A DNA stretch of 64,000 nucleotides. Origin: Thuidium tamariscinum (lineage: Eukaryota; Streptophyta; Bryopsida; Hypnales; Thuidiaceae). Of this stretch, positions 46,818 to 58,587 are shown piece after piece. The translations under genes were made by a program, and so were the position numbers. Where the stretch lies: assembly GCA_947034885.2 (NCBI GenBank), contig OX344756.2:23357489-23421488 (forward strand), in the 5' to 3' direction. How positions within the stretch are numbered: the first letter of the stretch is position 1; every line of letters begins with the position of its first letter. Below the pieces are notes generated by a model. The model was not told where the DNA came from and searched no databases. It saw only the letters and a list, made by a program, of their open reading frames with translations.

Positions 46818-47648
46818 TTAATCCCTAATTAAAGGCCCACTGTCTTCTTACGTGACAATCAAAGGTTTGGGCAAAACCAATAATCTCAATTTTTAGTGAA
46901 ATTTTTTGAAATTTTTTTGTAAGATATAAAAATTGATTAACTTTGTGGGAATAATATTTTTACTTCAATAGGAGCCCTAAAGAAAAAGTAATATTGAAAA
47001 AAAGCCAAATTTCAACTTCGCAAGCAGGTAAATAATTTTACAAAATCTTGTTGTTAAAATCATAATTTTTTTTCTCATGGGTTATATCTTTCTACACACG
47101 TGAAGTTTTGATTCATTCCATTTGGATTAGTATGTGAAAGTTATAGACAATCTTGTTTTTTTGGATAGTTTGAGCATCTTTTTAAAACTGAAACAACTTA
47201 TAGGACTCATGATTGAAATTATTGTGTTTCAATATGATATTAAATCCATTAATGATTTAGTGTTTTTTTCAATCTTCAATCTATTTTTTCTTGATAATTC
47301 AGTTGTTCTAAAAATAAAAATAATTTTTTTTTAAAATTTGAAACTCTTAACTCAATTTTTCAACACAAAACTTAAGATTTAAAGTTTTCAATGCAAATTT
47401 TTTGACAAATGGTAGTCAAAGTCATTTGAAAGTGTAGAATAGTGTCAAAAGAAATTCTTTTTTCCAACTTTGAATGCTAATATCTTCCAATCTATATAGT
47501 CAAGTTTCATGAATTTTTCACTACATCATGTCAGACATTTAAAGTACATGATCCTATGGTTACATTCTATAAACATTTTTTTTTCTTTCATAAATGACAA
47601 TCTTGAGTGATTTTTGACAAAAAATGGCCTTGGGCCTTTAAGTATTAA
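46818..47648. mobile_element. Family T1 TTAA-flanked element (old, diverged copy)
   Basis: Starts TTAATCCCTAATTAAAGGCC and ends GGGCCTTTAAGTATTAA. The interior keeps family blocks (GTGAAGTTTTGATTCATTCC, AATGCTAATATCTTCCAATC) but the ends are eroded. Confidence 0.6.
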
Positions 47649-47894
47649 GGTAACTACACCTAAGATTGCATGCTCTTAAAAATTGCACACTACAAAATTT
47701 TGCCTAGAATATACTCCCTCTACTCATGAGACTCTATAATTGATTATAAGAACACTTATTCTCAACACTTTGAAATTCATAGTTCATTCATATGTTGTCC
47801 AAAAAATACATTCCTACACTACCCCCACACCATCCAAACCCTAACTATATTGTGCAATAAGAATGTAGTTGTAGACAAGATTTGGACACCATAG

Positions 47895-48804
47895 TTAACC
47901 CCTAAAGTCCCAAAGTCCCCTCGGGGGATACTTGGGATTTCGGGCAGGCTCATGTGACTTGAAATTTTGACCTGATTTTTTGAAACTTGTTTTGAAGATA
48001 GGGAATCACATCAGCTTTCTAAAAATATAATTTTTTTTTTCAATCGGTGCCTGGAAGCAAAAGTTTTGCCATCCGAAGTCAGAAAAGCAGTTCGGCAGGC
48101 AAAAAAAAAAAAAAAAAAAATTCAATTTTTTTTCTGAAAGAATATATTTTTGTCTACATTTGAAGCTTTGATTCATCCTATTTGGGCTAATAATGAAAAA
48201 GTTATGGACAATCTTGTTTTTCGGGCAATCTAAGCATCTTCTTCAAAAAACAACTTATAGAATTCATTTTTGAATGCAATTTTCAATTTTTTTCAATTTT
48301 TTTTTTGACAAGGTTAAGTTTGTTTCCAAGAACAATCCCACCGTTGGGATTATGATTTTTTAATTCCATCTAAGGGCTATTAACAATTTAGTATTTTGTT
48401 CAACTTTGGACCTACTTCTACTTAACAATTTTCTTATATGTGAAAATCAAGTTTTGACATTCTGAAATTTTTTTTCCCAACTCTCAACTCAAATGTTCAA
48501 GATAAAAATTTTTAACCTTATGGTGTGTAGTGCAAAAAAAATCCACAAATGGCCATCAAAGTCACCTGAAATTGTAGGCCGCAGTTGAATTTTTTTTTTC
48601 AACTTCAAATGCTAATATCTTCCAATCCGTACGGTCAAACTTCATGAAATTTTTACCTCATGATTTGAGACAAGTGAAGTATAAGATCCTATGGTTAGAT
48701 TCTAAGAATTTTTTTAAATTTTAGGTTTCTTGAGTGATTACAGCAAAAATGGCAGTTTTGAGTGATTTCAGAGCCAGAAAATGCCTTGGGAACTTAGGGG
48801 TTAA
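47895..48804. mobile_element. Family T1 TTAA-flanked element (910 bp)
   Basis: Starts TTAACCCCTAAAGTCCCAAA and ends GGGAACTTAGGGGTTAA. A CCCCTCGGGGG hairpin lies just inside the left end, as at the right end of 6388-7314, so the element is in the opposite orientation. Contains a poly-A run near 48103. Confidence 0.8.
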
Positions 48805-49299
48805 TGCTTTTGTCTCCATCCAAAGTACGTATCCAATGAAATTTAACTCTTAAACAATAGCTTGTGCCCATGGAAATCATCCCGTTTGACATTGTGTAAA
48901 CAATAGGTTCAAACAAATCCACAAGCTTGTATTGAAAGTCAAATTACTATACACAACTTTTTCTTTTCATACAAAATTTTGATGATGAGCCGTTGTACTT
49001 TTGTGCTACACTAGAAGATCCTTCGTCATTCATTGACCAAAAAATGACCACGACATCATTTATGGGTTAAAAAACATATATAAATAAAAGAGAAAGGTAC
49101 TAGAAACCCACCACAATGAATGGGCCTTAAAAAAAAGTGACTATAAAAGTGACTTTAAAAGTGACTATCTATATTACCAGTTACACTTTACTGCGGCCCG
49201 CAGTGGTTGAGTGAAATTCAAACACATAACTTATTATGTTATACCATACGGGTACCATGCCTTTGATTTGGCAACTTTGAATTCAAAAGATTCTCATAT
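48805..49299. other. Intergenic
   Basis: AT-rich; no gene. A weak tRNA-like stretch near 49190-49260 is discussed under rejected items. Confidence 0.35.
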
Positions 49300-49930
49300 G
49301 ATTCCTACTTTTGTTCCATGGCAAGTGGTCTGTCCACATGGGCCACCTTGTTGGGGTTCCTAAGTCCATGCCCTTTGTCGACCTAGGGTTGGTTGGTTCG
49401 GGGGTACGTCACTCAGACTGGTGGTACCCCATGTTCTCAATGCGTTCCCCTCGAGTTCCCTCTGAGCTCCCCTCGAGTTCCCGCGACGTCACCTTGAGGG
49501 TCGCCAATTCACCATTCGCCAAGTATTCAACGAGTGGCCTGCAGGTTTTATCTTATCCCGAAATAAGTGACCTACAGTAAGTTCCCTGAGAAGTAATTCC
49601 TAACTTATTATGTCTGGAATTCTGGATCAGTCCCCGAAAGATGGGAGGAAGATTTCCGTCCCAGGAATTCTTTACCTTCCTGGGAGGCAGTCGCCGGACC
49701 TCTTATAGAATGAACCGACCGACGCTTGGATTCAACCCTCACTGGAATCGGACGGTGGGGATGCAGAAGACGTGGAGGGCGGCACTCCGCTGGGGTGGCT
49801 TGTGGACCCTATTGCCGCTCTCCTACTAAGGTAACTTACCAATGGCGGGACTACAGACAACCTAATGATTGTCTTTTGTCTGATGCTGCAACTGAACTAG
49901 TATCTTACTAGTAGGTTGCCGCCTCTACAG
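49300..49930. other. GC-rich island, no gene recognised
   Basis: About 630 bases of sharply higher GC between AT-rich flanks. It has repeated GAGTTCCC/CCCCTCGAGTTCCC phrases near 49440-49485 and an imperfect hairpin around GTCCCAGGAATTC. Three plus-strand frames of 61-89 aa show no known family. It could be a piece of an LTR element or a captured fragment. Confidence 0.4.
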
Positions 49931-50558
49931 TAGAGTTCGTCACTTGTGTGTCATTTTGCTAATTAATTAAAACAAATATTAATAAAAATCAATTGTAGGC
50001 GAACCAGGCTATAGGCAGAATGACTGGTTTGCCATGTCGGCATTGTTGAAATTTATGAAGAAATGAATTTCAAAACATAAAGACACTTGTGAGAAATGGG
50101 GAGAACAATTAAATATTTATTTTACTTACAATCTTCAAAGTATGGATTTGTTATGAATTTTTGGAGTGTGTTGTCCAATTGCCTTAAAAGAGTTTCTACA
50201 TTATTTCCAAAATCAACAAATAATTTTGTTACAATGATCATCTTATTCACTTTAAGCAGTAGCAATATTGCCTAATACTTATGGCTACAATATGAAGGTT
50301 TATAAAAAGTTACGTCATAAGATGGAATTTACACTAGAAAGGTCAAAGTTTCTAATGTAGGGCACTGATTACTTTGACACCATCATCAAAGATATTAATT
50401 GTAGCCATTAACTCAACCTAATGTAGTCCAAATCTCATTTTTCTTGAGTTTTTTTAATGTCATGGGTTGATGCAAGACTATAATGGATGAGTCCCTTGGT
50501 ATACATCATAGATGGTTTGCTTGTTATAGGTTGGTTTACCTTAATACAAAAGATCAAT

Positions 50559-50991
50559 AATGCTAGTATCTGAGCATGGAAATGTGAGCATGTGAGTCTT
50601 GAATCCATATACAGATAGATATGCTACAACCATTGAAGGTATTTATGACATAAACACCTATAATATAGGTATGTACACTATAAGAAAAATGATGTTTTAA
50701 GTATAGTCCTAGTAGTATTGTCTTTTAAATAATGACCTTTAAGTAAGATTTTTAATAAAAAGATAGTCTTTTCAGTAAAATTTTACTGAAAACCTCACTT
50801 AAAGGTCATTATTTAAAAGACTATACTACTAGGATTATACTTAAGACCCCTTTTTCTTGTAGTAGTATAACATAAATGCATTATAATTATAGAAGGTTTC
50901 TATAATATAAACATTTATACAATTGGTGTATAGGTATAGTCATCTAAATCCATGGGCTCACACTTTAAAGCTCACATAATAGCAATCCTCT
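50559..50991. mobile_element. Family B inverted-repeat element, copy 3, interrupted by a CACTA-type insertion
   Basis: Left end AATGCTAGTATCTGAGCATG, right end AAGCTCACATAATAGCAATC. Flanked by ACAAAAGATCAAT (50546-50558) and ACAAAAAATCAAT (50992-51004), 12 of 13 identical. Removing the nested 189-bp insertion and its 3-bp duplication gives about 241 bp, close to the other copies. Confidence 0.75.
50676..50864. mobile_element. CACTA-type miniature element nested in family B copy 3
   Basis: Left end CACTATAAGAAAAATG, right end TTTTTCTTGTAGTA: the plant CACTA terminus (CACTACAAGAAAAA) with one change at each end. GTA on both sides (50673-50675, 50865-50867) is the 3-bp duplication typical of CACTA elements. 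Arms of about 80 bp are near-perfect reverse complements (TTTAAATAATGACCTTTAAG and CTTAAAGGTCATTATTTAAA). Confidence 0.88.
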
Positions 50992-51004
50992 ACAAAAAAT
51001 CAAT

Positions 51005-52442
51005 ATTTCAAATTGAAATGCATGTTTTTATACATTTTATCCATATGATCTTACTTATAAAGTGAGTCTTTGTTGCTAAATTGTGCTTGTAAAATTTGAA
51101 AATGAATTCAACAATAATAAATTTTCCTATAACTTTATGGCATAAATTTGACACTGATTAAAAATCAATTTTTAAAATGATGGACACCAACATGCTACCT
51201 TCATTTTTAACAAAAATTATGTTTTCATTGGGTACTAATTCTTCTTACATGTTTGATCATTTTGTATAGATTTTAGTCTTTATATAAAGATAATCACAAC
51301 TTGTATCTAAGTTTTACAATAAGTTGAAGATACTTACAAACACAACTATACATATATGATAATTTAATAGATGCAAATTACTAGCACAATAAAAAAATGC
51401 TAATTACTTGCCATAAAAGTTTTTAATTTCTATAATAAAAATCAATTTTCATTCAAATTGAATATATTAATCCTAAAGTAGTATAAAGTTATTTTTAAAA
51501 TTTAGTATAAATACATTAGTCATAGCATGAATTTTAGGGTATACTTTGTTTTTCTAAAGATAAGTAAATTGTTTCAAAACTAGAAGGTTTATTGACATTT
51601 CAATTTGATTATAGCTTTTGAACCAAACATTAAAAAAACAAGTGGTAAATGAAGTAAATATAGTGAACATAAGTAGAAACTTAGATTGTCACTATCAAAT
51701 TAGAAGGAGACTTAGATTAATGTCTTAGTGCCCCAAGATTCAATTTTTGGACAATGAACAGATTGAAACTCATGTTTCTTTCTCATCACTATTTGGATGA
51801 AAAATGTCCTATTTTATGAAAATACTTTGCAAAGTTGTCATCCTATCTAATGGTTGAATTTTGTGATATTTGGATGTATATTTTTCTAAAATTACAAATG
51901 TAGAAGTATATCAAGTGGTTGATTGAGACAAAATTGCATTGAGTCTGGTTCAAATTGGATATGAGGTCATAGATTTAGAGAACAAACACTCAAAAACTCA
52001 CCATATAAAAAGAAACTTGTTTCAAATCCATTCCAAAAAAATTTACACAAAAAATAAAAATATTTTCTTGTAATCAAATTTAGAAGGTTGAAAATTTCCT
52101 TTCAAATTAAAAAAAATAGTTGTCATATGTAGTAATGATTAATCTAATTCAAAATCAATAACTCAAAAATCTATAATTTTATTTGTTTATCAATTCCAAA
52201 ATATTCTTTGCAAAAATATTTTATAATGATTTTTGAATTGTTGAATATTGAATTTATAACAATTTTAGAGAACACTTTATATATTCTAAAAATGAACTCT
52301 TAAAGAAATATCATTGTGAGCCCTGCAAGTATTTTGAAAATTAAAAAATTAATTTTCACACAATTCTTGATTTTCAATGTTTTTAATCTTAACTAAGAAA
52401 ATATAGATCAAATTATCCACTTTTTGTTCCATTATTTTAGTT
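51005..52442. other. Intergenic, AT-rich
   Basis: Nothing recognisable beyond A/T runs. Confidence 0.4.
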
Positions 52443-53374
52443 TTAACCCCTAAAGGACCAAACTGCATTTTTTGGCAACATAGAGATTTTGGGCAGCTCA
52501 CTACGGGTGGAGTTTTGTTTTTTTTCTTTGAAATTTTCACACAACATGTGTCCAAGGAGTATCTTGAACGCCCAACAATTTTCATAACTTTTGACTACAT
52601 GGTCAAAAAGTTATTGCATGATATGTAGTTTTCATTGGTCGGCGGGCAGCCCAAAAATTTCTTATAAATTTTTTTTTTTCAAAATTCAAAATTTGAAATT
52701 GGTTTTCTAGATGTACATATATGCAGAAAGCTTTGAATCACTCCATTTTGATTTATGAGATGAAAGTTGTAAAGAGATTTAGTTTGCGGGCAGTTATGGA
52801 TTCTCTACTCTAAAATAAACTTTGGAAGCCTTTATTTTCCTCAATTTTAAATATTTTTGAAAAAAAATTAAAAATTTGGATGTTGATTGTTTGTCACAAC
52901 ATTACAACCATTGGGATTTTCATTTTTCATTTTTATAAATAAATTATTCACAATTTAGTATTTTCAAATATTTTCTACTTCTTTCTACTTACTATTTTTT
53001 TCCTATATGTTGTACAATTCCAAATGATTTGAAATTTTTTGACCATATAGCCAACTTTAATTTTAAACTGAATCCAAAGAGTAACCACCATTTTGGACAT
53101 TTTTTCATAGAAATGCGACCTTGTGAAGTGCAGCTGCCCGCTTTTTTGCAGGGACAAAAAAAGGGTTTTTGTCAATTCAAATGCTAATATCTTGCAATCT
53201 ATACGGTGGAAAATTCTGAAATTTTTTCCACATCTTCTTACACAAGTTTAATATAAGATCCTACGGTTACATGTGTCTAAAAATGTTTTTTTTCAAAAAT
53301 TTGGTGCTTGAAGTAGACATGGCAGTTTTGGTGTGTTTTTGGTGAAGACATAGTCTCTGACCTTTAGGGGTTAA
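52443..53374. mobile_element. Family T1 TTAA-flanked element (932 bp)
   Basis: Starts TTAACCCCTAAAGGACCAA and ends CTGACCTTTAGGGGTTAA. Internal blocks GGGCAGCTCACTAC, TTGGTCGGCGGGCAGCCC and TGCAATCTATACGGTGG are shared with the other T1 copies. Confidence 0.85.
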
Positions 53375-54190
53375 AATTGGATTTATTTTGGTGTGAAGTC
53401 AAGGAGTACATGAGTTATACCATGATGTTTGTTATTACCATTTCCACTTGTCTTAAAAAATTTATATTATTTTTAGTATATTTGTAATTATTGTGATTTT
53501 TGCAAAAATAAATCTTTCAAAAATCATATAACATCCAATTTAATTTTTTTAATTATGAAAAAATGAGATAAAATTTTAGACATACCAAATTACATGTAAA
53601 AATATCAAAATTTTAAAATGTATGTTTCGAATGTAGAAATCTAATGAAGTTTGACCGAGCCTCAACATCAAATGTCTTTCAAGGATTAGATTACCAGTGA
53701 ATCATTTCATTAGAGACTATTTTCATCGTTTATCATTCAAATCAAGATACAATGAGGGTTCCCATGACAATTGTTGTGGACAAAAATCCCAAAGTCCCTT
53801 AATGGGTTGGTTGTTACACCCACTTCATGGTGCATCGTAGTACACTAGGAAAAAGTGTCCACTACTATACATGCAAAGCCTCCTCCCCTTTGAGTCTTGA
53901 GGCAATAAATTGTTTCATTCTATATCAAATTAATAATAATAATAATAATAATAATAAAATAAAAATAAAAGCTCACCATTCATGAGGAAGCCCGAAGCCC
54001 TAAGAGCCGCTCACTGGGAGCCCTAACAAACACCACACAATGGTTCCACGTCTCTTGATGACGGCTGCCCAATCCGTAATTGTTTTGGGTAGTATAATAC
54101 GTCATGCTATACGGATACGGTCTCTCTCTCACGCATCTCAAGGGAAACATTTGAGACCACGTTTTTTCTATTGAGAAGGCGCAGTTCGGC
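53375..54190. other. Intergenic with an (AAT)n microsatellite at about 53930-53957
   Basis: AT-rich until about 53.95 kb, where the trinucleotide run ends and a GC-richer gene island begins. Confidence 0.5.
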
Positions 54191-54496
54191 CTACAAGGCG
54201 TCCATCTCCTCTCCCGCGTCAGGTCTCAGGAGCGAGGAATATGTTGGTGGTACGAAAAGTAGAAAATCTCGGAGACATTTGGAAACAAACGTGCTGTTAT
54301 TCGGCTTTCTTGGCTCGTTTTTGAGTCTGTAGTAGTGCATCTGCAAGCTGTTCGCATTTCTGTCTGTTGAGCTCATGTTGCCCTCTGTCGGAGTCCTCTT
54401 CGTTCTGGCTGCATTGGTGTCACAAGTGGCGGAGGTATTCCGGGAATTGATGGAATAGGTTGCAGAAAGTTTTGGTAGAGAATTTTGTGGTGACAT
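54191..54496 (-). CDS. Hypothetical protein, 101 aa
   Basis: A single open frame with ATG at 54496 and stop at 54191-54193. The C-terminal half (LQMHYYRLKNEPRKP, then FVSKCLRDFLLFVPPTYSSL) has balanced, protein-like composition with a short hydrophobic stretch; the N-terminal half is Ser/Thr/Asn-rich and likely disordered. I do not recognise the family. It lies head-to-head with the plus-strand frame at 54642, leaving 145 bp between starts. Chance frame in a 5' UTR remains possible. Confidence 0.35.
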   Translation of the reverse strand: MSPQNSLPKLSATYSINSRNTSATCDTNAARTKRTPTEGNMSSTDRNANSLQMHYYRLKNEPRKPNNSTFVSKCLRDFLLFVPPTYSSLLRPDAGEEMDAL

Positions 54497-54641
54497 ATAG
54501 TTTGGTTACACATTGGTGGTGGAGTTGAGAGTGTTCCGGTTTTGATCGTGTTCTGGAGCGCTACATTATTTTTCACGTCTGGAGCTTGGTGATCCTCGGA
54601 ATCTCACAACACGTCGAGTTCTTGAATCCGCCGAAGTTTTT

Positions 54642-54899
54642 ATGGTGAGTGGTCATTTCGAGCTTCCATTATTCTCTAATGCGCGCGTGCCTCCTTGTGC
54701 CGTTCACTTCATTGTCTCTCAGGAGTGTGAGGAGGGATGGAAATTAGTGAGCGCGATAGTGCCGGTCGTCGGCTTAGTAGGCGTACTCACTTTCATTGTG
54801 CTCGCGTATGGATTTTTTAGAGCTCCCTCTTTCTCCCCCTCTCTGGTATGTTTGATTCCAGCGCTTCTATCAATTTCTGTTCGTAGTTCTGTAGTCTGA
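54642..54899 (+). CDS. Hypothetical small membrane protein, 85 aa
   Basis: The open frame from ATG 54642 contains one strong hydrophobic segment (LVSAIVPVVGLVGVLTFIVL) followed by YGFFRAPSFSPS. An alternative is a spliced form: ATG|GTGAGT at 54644/54645 and TCTCTCAG|GAG at 54722/54723 would remove 78 bp in frame and give MECEEGWKLV at the start; a GTATGT donor follows at 54846. Family not recognised. Location in the membrane is inferred from hydrophobicity only. Confidence 0.4.
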   Translation: MVSGHFELPLFSNARVPPCAVHFIVSQECEEGWKLVSAIVPVVGLVGVLTFIVLAYGFFRAPSFSPSLVCLIPALLSISVRSSVV

Positions 54900-55021
54900 T
54901 AAATTTTACACACTTTTGTGAGCTTGGGAACCGCGTTGTTAGACAATTAGAAACTCTGTTGTTTTGCTCCTGAAGAAATAATACGCATAGCACTGAGGGA
55001 TTGTTTGGCAGCTTGTTTTCT

Positions 55022-55180
55022 ATGCGATCACGTTTAATGATACATATCGCCATAGGACTTGTTGTTCTTCTGGCTGTGGTTCTGGCTCCGTGTGAAGATG
55101 CTATCCCTTTCCCTCCAATCCGGACCGGGAAGGGATGTTCACTCGGCGAGATGTTTTGGCAAATGTCTACAGTGAACTGA
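55022..55180 (+). CDS. Small ORF with signal-peptide-like start, 52 aa
   Basis: ATG 55022 to TGA 55180. The N-terminus has two Arg residues, then a hydrophobic run (IAIGLVVLLAVVLAP), then a short polar tail with PFPPIRTGKGCSLGEMFWQ. This is the form of a secreted or membrane-anchored small peptide. It may instead be an exon of a transcript that includes 54642, or an upstream frame of the BASS transcript. No family recognised. Confidence 0.28.
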   Translation: MRSRLMIHIAIGLVVLLAVVLAPCEDAIPFPPIRTGKGCSLGEMFWQMSTVN

Positions 55181-55841
55181 ATTTTCCAAATTTGGCATTC
55201 CCATTCAGTGTTAAGTTAATTTTGTATCCTTCTATTTGTGTAAGCCGCCTTATTATTCGCCTGCAAATTTGAACTCGAGAAATTTACATTTGGTTGACTG
55301 TTGTCGGCAATCTCTATTTGTGAGCTGAATCAGACAACCTGACTATTCAAGTGACAGATTTTCTTGAATTTGATCCGTAGAGTAGCGGAGCGAAGTGAGA
55401 TTATTTAAGATCAACACTTGCGAATAGATGGTGGCATTTGTGTACGCTCAGGTTGTTATTGACGGTATTAGTAACGAAATGGCAAATCCACGTCAGTGAC
55501 GAGGAAAGGGTCTTGTAAGTATCGGCAGGGGAAACCATTCACCGTGCTGACATGTATTCAAGAGTTGTTTCCGACCTCTTTGAATACTCGATCTAACTCC
55601 GAGTACGGGTGCGCCGTTTTGCAATTTCAGAACTTCCATCGTAAATGTTGAATCGGCAGTTTTGGTCATGGCATAATCAGCTTTTGCTACATGAAAAAGA
55701 TAGCAGCAGGGGTGCTTGTGAAGGTTCACTCATTGTTTTCTTGGTTGGGATTTATTGACAGGTTAAATTGGGAAATTAAGGTTGTTGTGCGAGATCTGTG
55801 ACGCACACCGAAACGCACGACGGCCGTTTTAATCAGAAGTA

Positions 55842-58077
55842 ATGGCTTCGAGTCTTGCGAATGCTGGACCCAGTATTCGAAGTTCATCCACACTATCTAG
55901 GATCCCTACTCGGTCTGACGCATTGGGCAACCACACAACGTTGAATAGTAGCAGTGTTTTTCTTGGCTCTGGTTTTCCCAAGCATGATCTCTTCCATTAT
56001 GGATTTATAAGGCGCGCCGAATTGTTCCACCATGTCGTGCAGTGTAGCGCCAAATGTAAGTCCCTCTCTCGCATTTGCAGACCTCTTTGCGAAATCTCTA
56101 CTTGGCATGGGACAAGGGTTGGTTTTTGATGTAGATTTGGCACACTTTATTGATGAACTGGATTTTGACCTTGTGTGAAAAGTAATCAAGTGACGAAAGG
56201 TTGAATGACCTAAGTGTATCCGTGTGATCTTCTTGCAACAGATAGAGGACCTCCGGGAGACAAGAGCAGACCATGCCATCATAAACAATTTTGCGACAAG
56301 AGTAAGCGCAATCTAGATGTTAATGCTGGGAATTCTCTAGCCTCCTCCTCTCAGAATGCACGCGCCTCTACTTCTTACGAGGAGAAGGAGGTGGCTGCTA
56401 TTGAGGTATCGTCTGCTATTGAAATGGTTAGAGCCCGACACAAAGGGAGTGTTGGAACTTACATTCGAGAAGGCAACGTGTCCCTTGCGTCGTTCGGAAT
56501 CAAGGTCAAACGTGACAAGAAGGGAAAGAAAGTTGATCTCACCAAGTCGCTGTCTCAGATGCTTCCTTACGTTGTTTTAGCAACGGCAGTGGCTGCATTG
56601 ACTCAACCCTCATCTTTTGCATGGTAAGTGGCTGTCAATGAGGATCGGAACCCGTTGAATACATTATTCTTTGCTTAGTGATGATCAGATCGATAATGTT
56701 TTAACAAAATAGTATGTCATTTTTTCGAAGTATTCAGAAATTCTAGGGTATCTTCTAAAGGAGTTCTTTTGCCTTTCAGTTTTTTGGGCTTCTCATAGAG
56801 TTTTAATTCTATGTGCAGGGTCAGTAAAGATTATTATGCTCCGGCTCTAGGGGGAATCATGCTATCAATCGGTGTGCAGCTCTCTGTTTCAGATTTCGCT
56901 CTTGTATTGAAAAGGTATGAATTCCTCTTGAAATAGATTGTCTTATCTGGAATATTAAATATAGAGGTTTGCATATATTAAGAGTTTTGTTTTTTGCTCA
57001 AAATCGAGTGATTTATAAAGTTTCCAAGATTTCTCACTTGCCCAGAATGCGTCTCATTTGCTGTTTGCAAGCTCTAAGATTTTGTACTGTTTGATTGTCT
57101 CAGGCCTCTACCTGTGCTCGTAGGATATGTAGCTCAGTACGCGGTGAAGCCTCTTTTGGGACTATTAGTGTGCGCAGCTTTCAGTGTTTCTCCAGCATTC
57201 TCATCGGGATTGATCCTTACGTCATGCGTTGCTGGGGCTCAACTCTCAAGTTATGCTGCTTTTTTAAGTGAAGGTGACGTTGCCTTGAGCATCATCTTGA
57301 CGAGTTTGACCACTATCTCATCTGTGATTGTTACCCCTCTGCTGACAAAACTTCTGATCGGGTCTGTGGTGCCGGTGGACGTCATTGCTATGAGTAAATC
57401 TATTCTGCAGGTAAGCTCCAGAATCTGTTTGTTTTGGGAGTAGGGTTAGAAACTTACCGTCATTTGTTAGTTCAATTATCTGAGAATATCACTACCTTGA
57501 AATTGTGATTGAGACATTGAAATGCATTTCCATTGTTATCGTCGTTGTTCGTTCGTATTGCGGATATTTTGCGCGGGCAAGTCATGGATTTTGTGGTGAT
57601 TTGCAGGTGGTGATTCTTCCGATCGTGCTTGGTCTGAGTCTGAATACATATGCTAAGAGCTTTGTGGATAAAATTCGGGCCTTTATGCCTCTGGTTGCCA
57701 TGGTGTGCACGTCGCTGTGTATTGGAAGCCCGTTAGCCTTGAACAGAAGTCGTATTGTGTCCATGGAAGGATTTCGGCTTCTGTTCCCAGTCTTGGCCTT
57801 CCACGTTAGCGCTTTTGTTCTAGGATACTGGATTCCCAGATTGCCTTTCTGGAGGCAAGACGAGAAAGTTTCACGGACGATCAGCTTGTGCACAGGCATG
57901 CAAAGCTCCACTCTGGCGATGCTTTTGGCTACACAGTTTCTGGGAGGAAGTCAGGCCGTTCCTCCTGCGTGCTCGGTGGTTGTGATGGCTATAATGGGCT
58001 TATCTGTAGCATCCTTTTGGGGGAAAGGCCATCAGTTTCGGAACATAAAACTACACGGTAATGTATCATACGCCTAA
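55842..58077 (+). CDS. BASS: BASS-family sodium/metabolite cotransporter, plastid-type (BASS3/BASS5 group), complete, 5 exons
   Basis: Exons: 55842-56055, 56242-56623, 56819-56914, 57104-57410, 57607-58077 (TAA). All phases agree, giving 489 aa, with GT-AG introns of 186-196 bp. The first ~110 residues are Ser/Thr/Arg-rich without acidic clusters, as in a plastid transit peptide. The transporter core follows: LPYVVLATAVAALTQPSSFA, YAPALGGIMLSIGVQLS, TSCVAGAQLSSYAAFLSEGD, MSKSILQVVILPIVLG, MVCTSLCIGSPLA, RTISLCTGMQSSTLAMLLA, and a last span ending in ASFWGKGHQF. The blocks AGAQLSSYA and CTSLCIGSPL match the BASS3/BASS5 clade better than BASS2 (pyruvate). Family: envelope cotransporters driven by Na+ (or H+). 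BASS5 carries 2-oxo acids for Met-derived glucosinolates in Brassicaceae, a pathway not expected here, so substrate is open. Confidence 0.95.
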
Positions 58078-58587
58078 ACAAACTCGGTTCTTCAATGTTC
58101 TGTAAATGATGTCGCAGAATTAGGAGGCCAGAAGATTTTTGAGAGCTTCTGATATGCCACAATGGTAGTATCCTTGTAAATTTATTAATCGGTATTCGAT
58201 GGATTCACCAAGTAGCATCGGTATTTGTATTATAAAGCTTATTATCGAGTCCATTCATACTCGGTCGTGAGAATTTGTTGGTTTGTTTGCAATCTGGAAT
58301 GCACACTTCTGTTTTCTGAATTGTTTGTATTCACGGGCTCTGCATTGGTTGTTGAGTAGTTTGTACTCACGACTGTTGGGTAGTTTTTTTCTTTTTCTTT
58401 TTCCTTATATACATATAATTGTTGGGCAGTTTGTTCAAAGCAAGCCCTCTTGGAGGAACGAACAGTCGTGTGAGTTGTGGGCCCGTAATGGGAAACCGGA
58501 CCTGCCGTCAATGTGAGTCCCAAGTCAATTATCTGACACAGCTCTATCCTCCAAACGAGAACCGTGAACTTATTGCATAAGTTCAGG
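58078..58587. other. 3' flank of the BASS gene
   Basis: Probable 3' UTR with A/T-rich polyadenylation-like text near 58180-58240. The long minus-strand frame 58242-58688 runs into the T1 element and is not considered coding. Confidence 0.45.

Noticed and set aside
49189..49260. tRNA-like or SINE-like stretch on the minus strand
   Set aside because: GTTTGAATTTC resembles a degenerate B box, but the A box and cloverleaf stems do not form convincingly.
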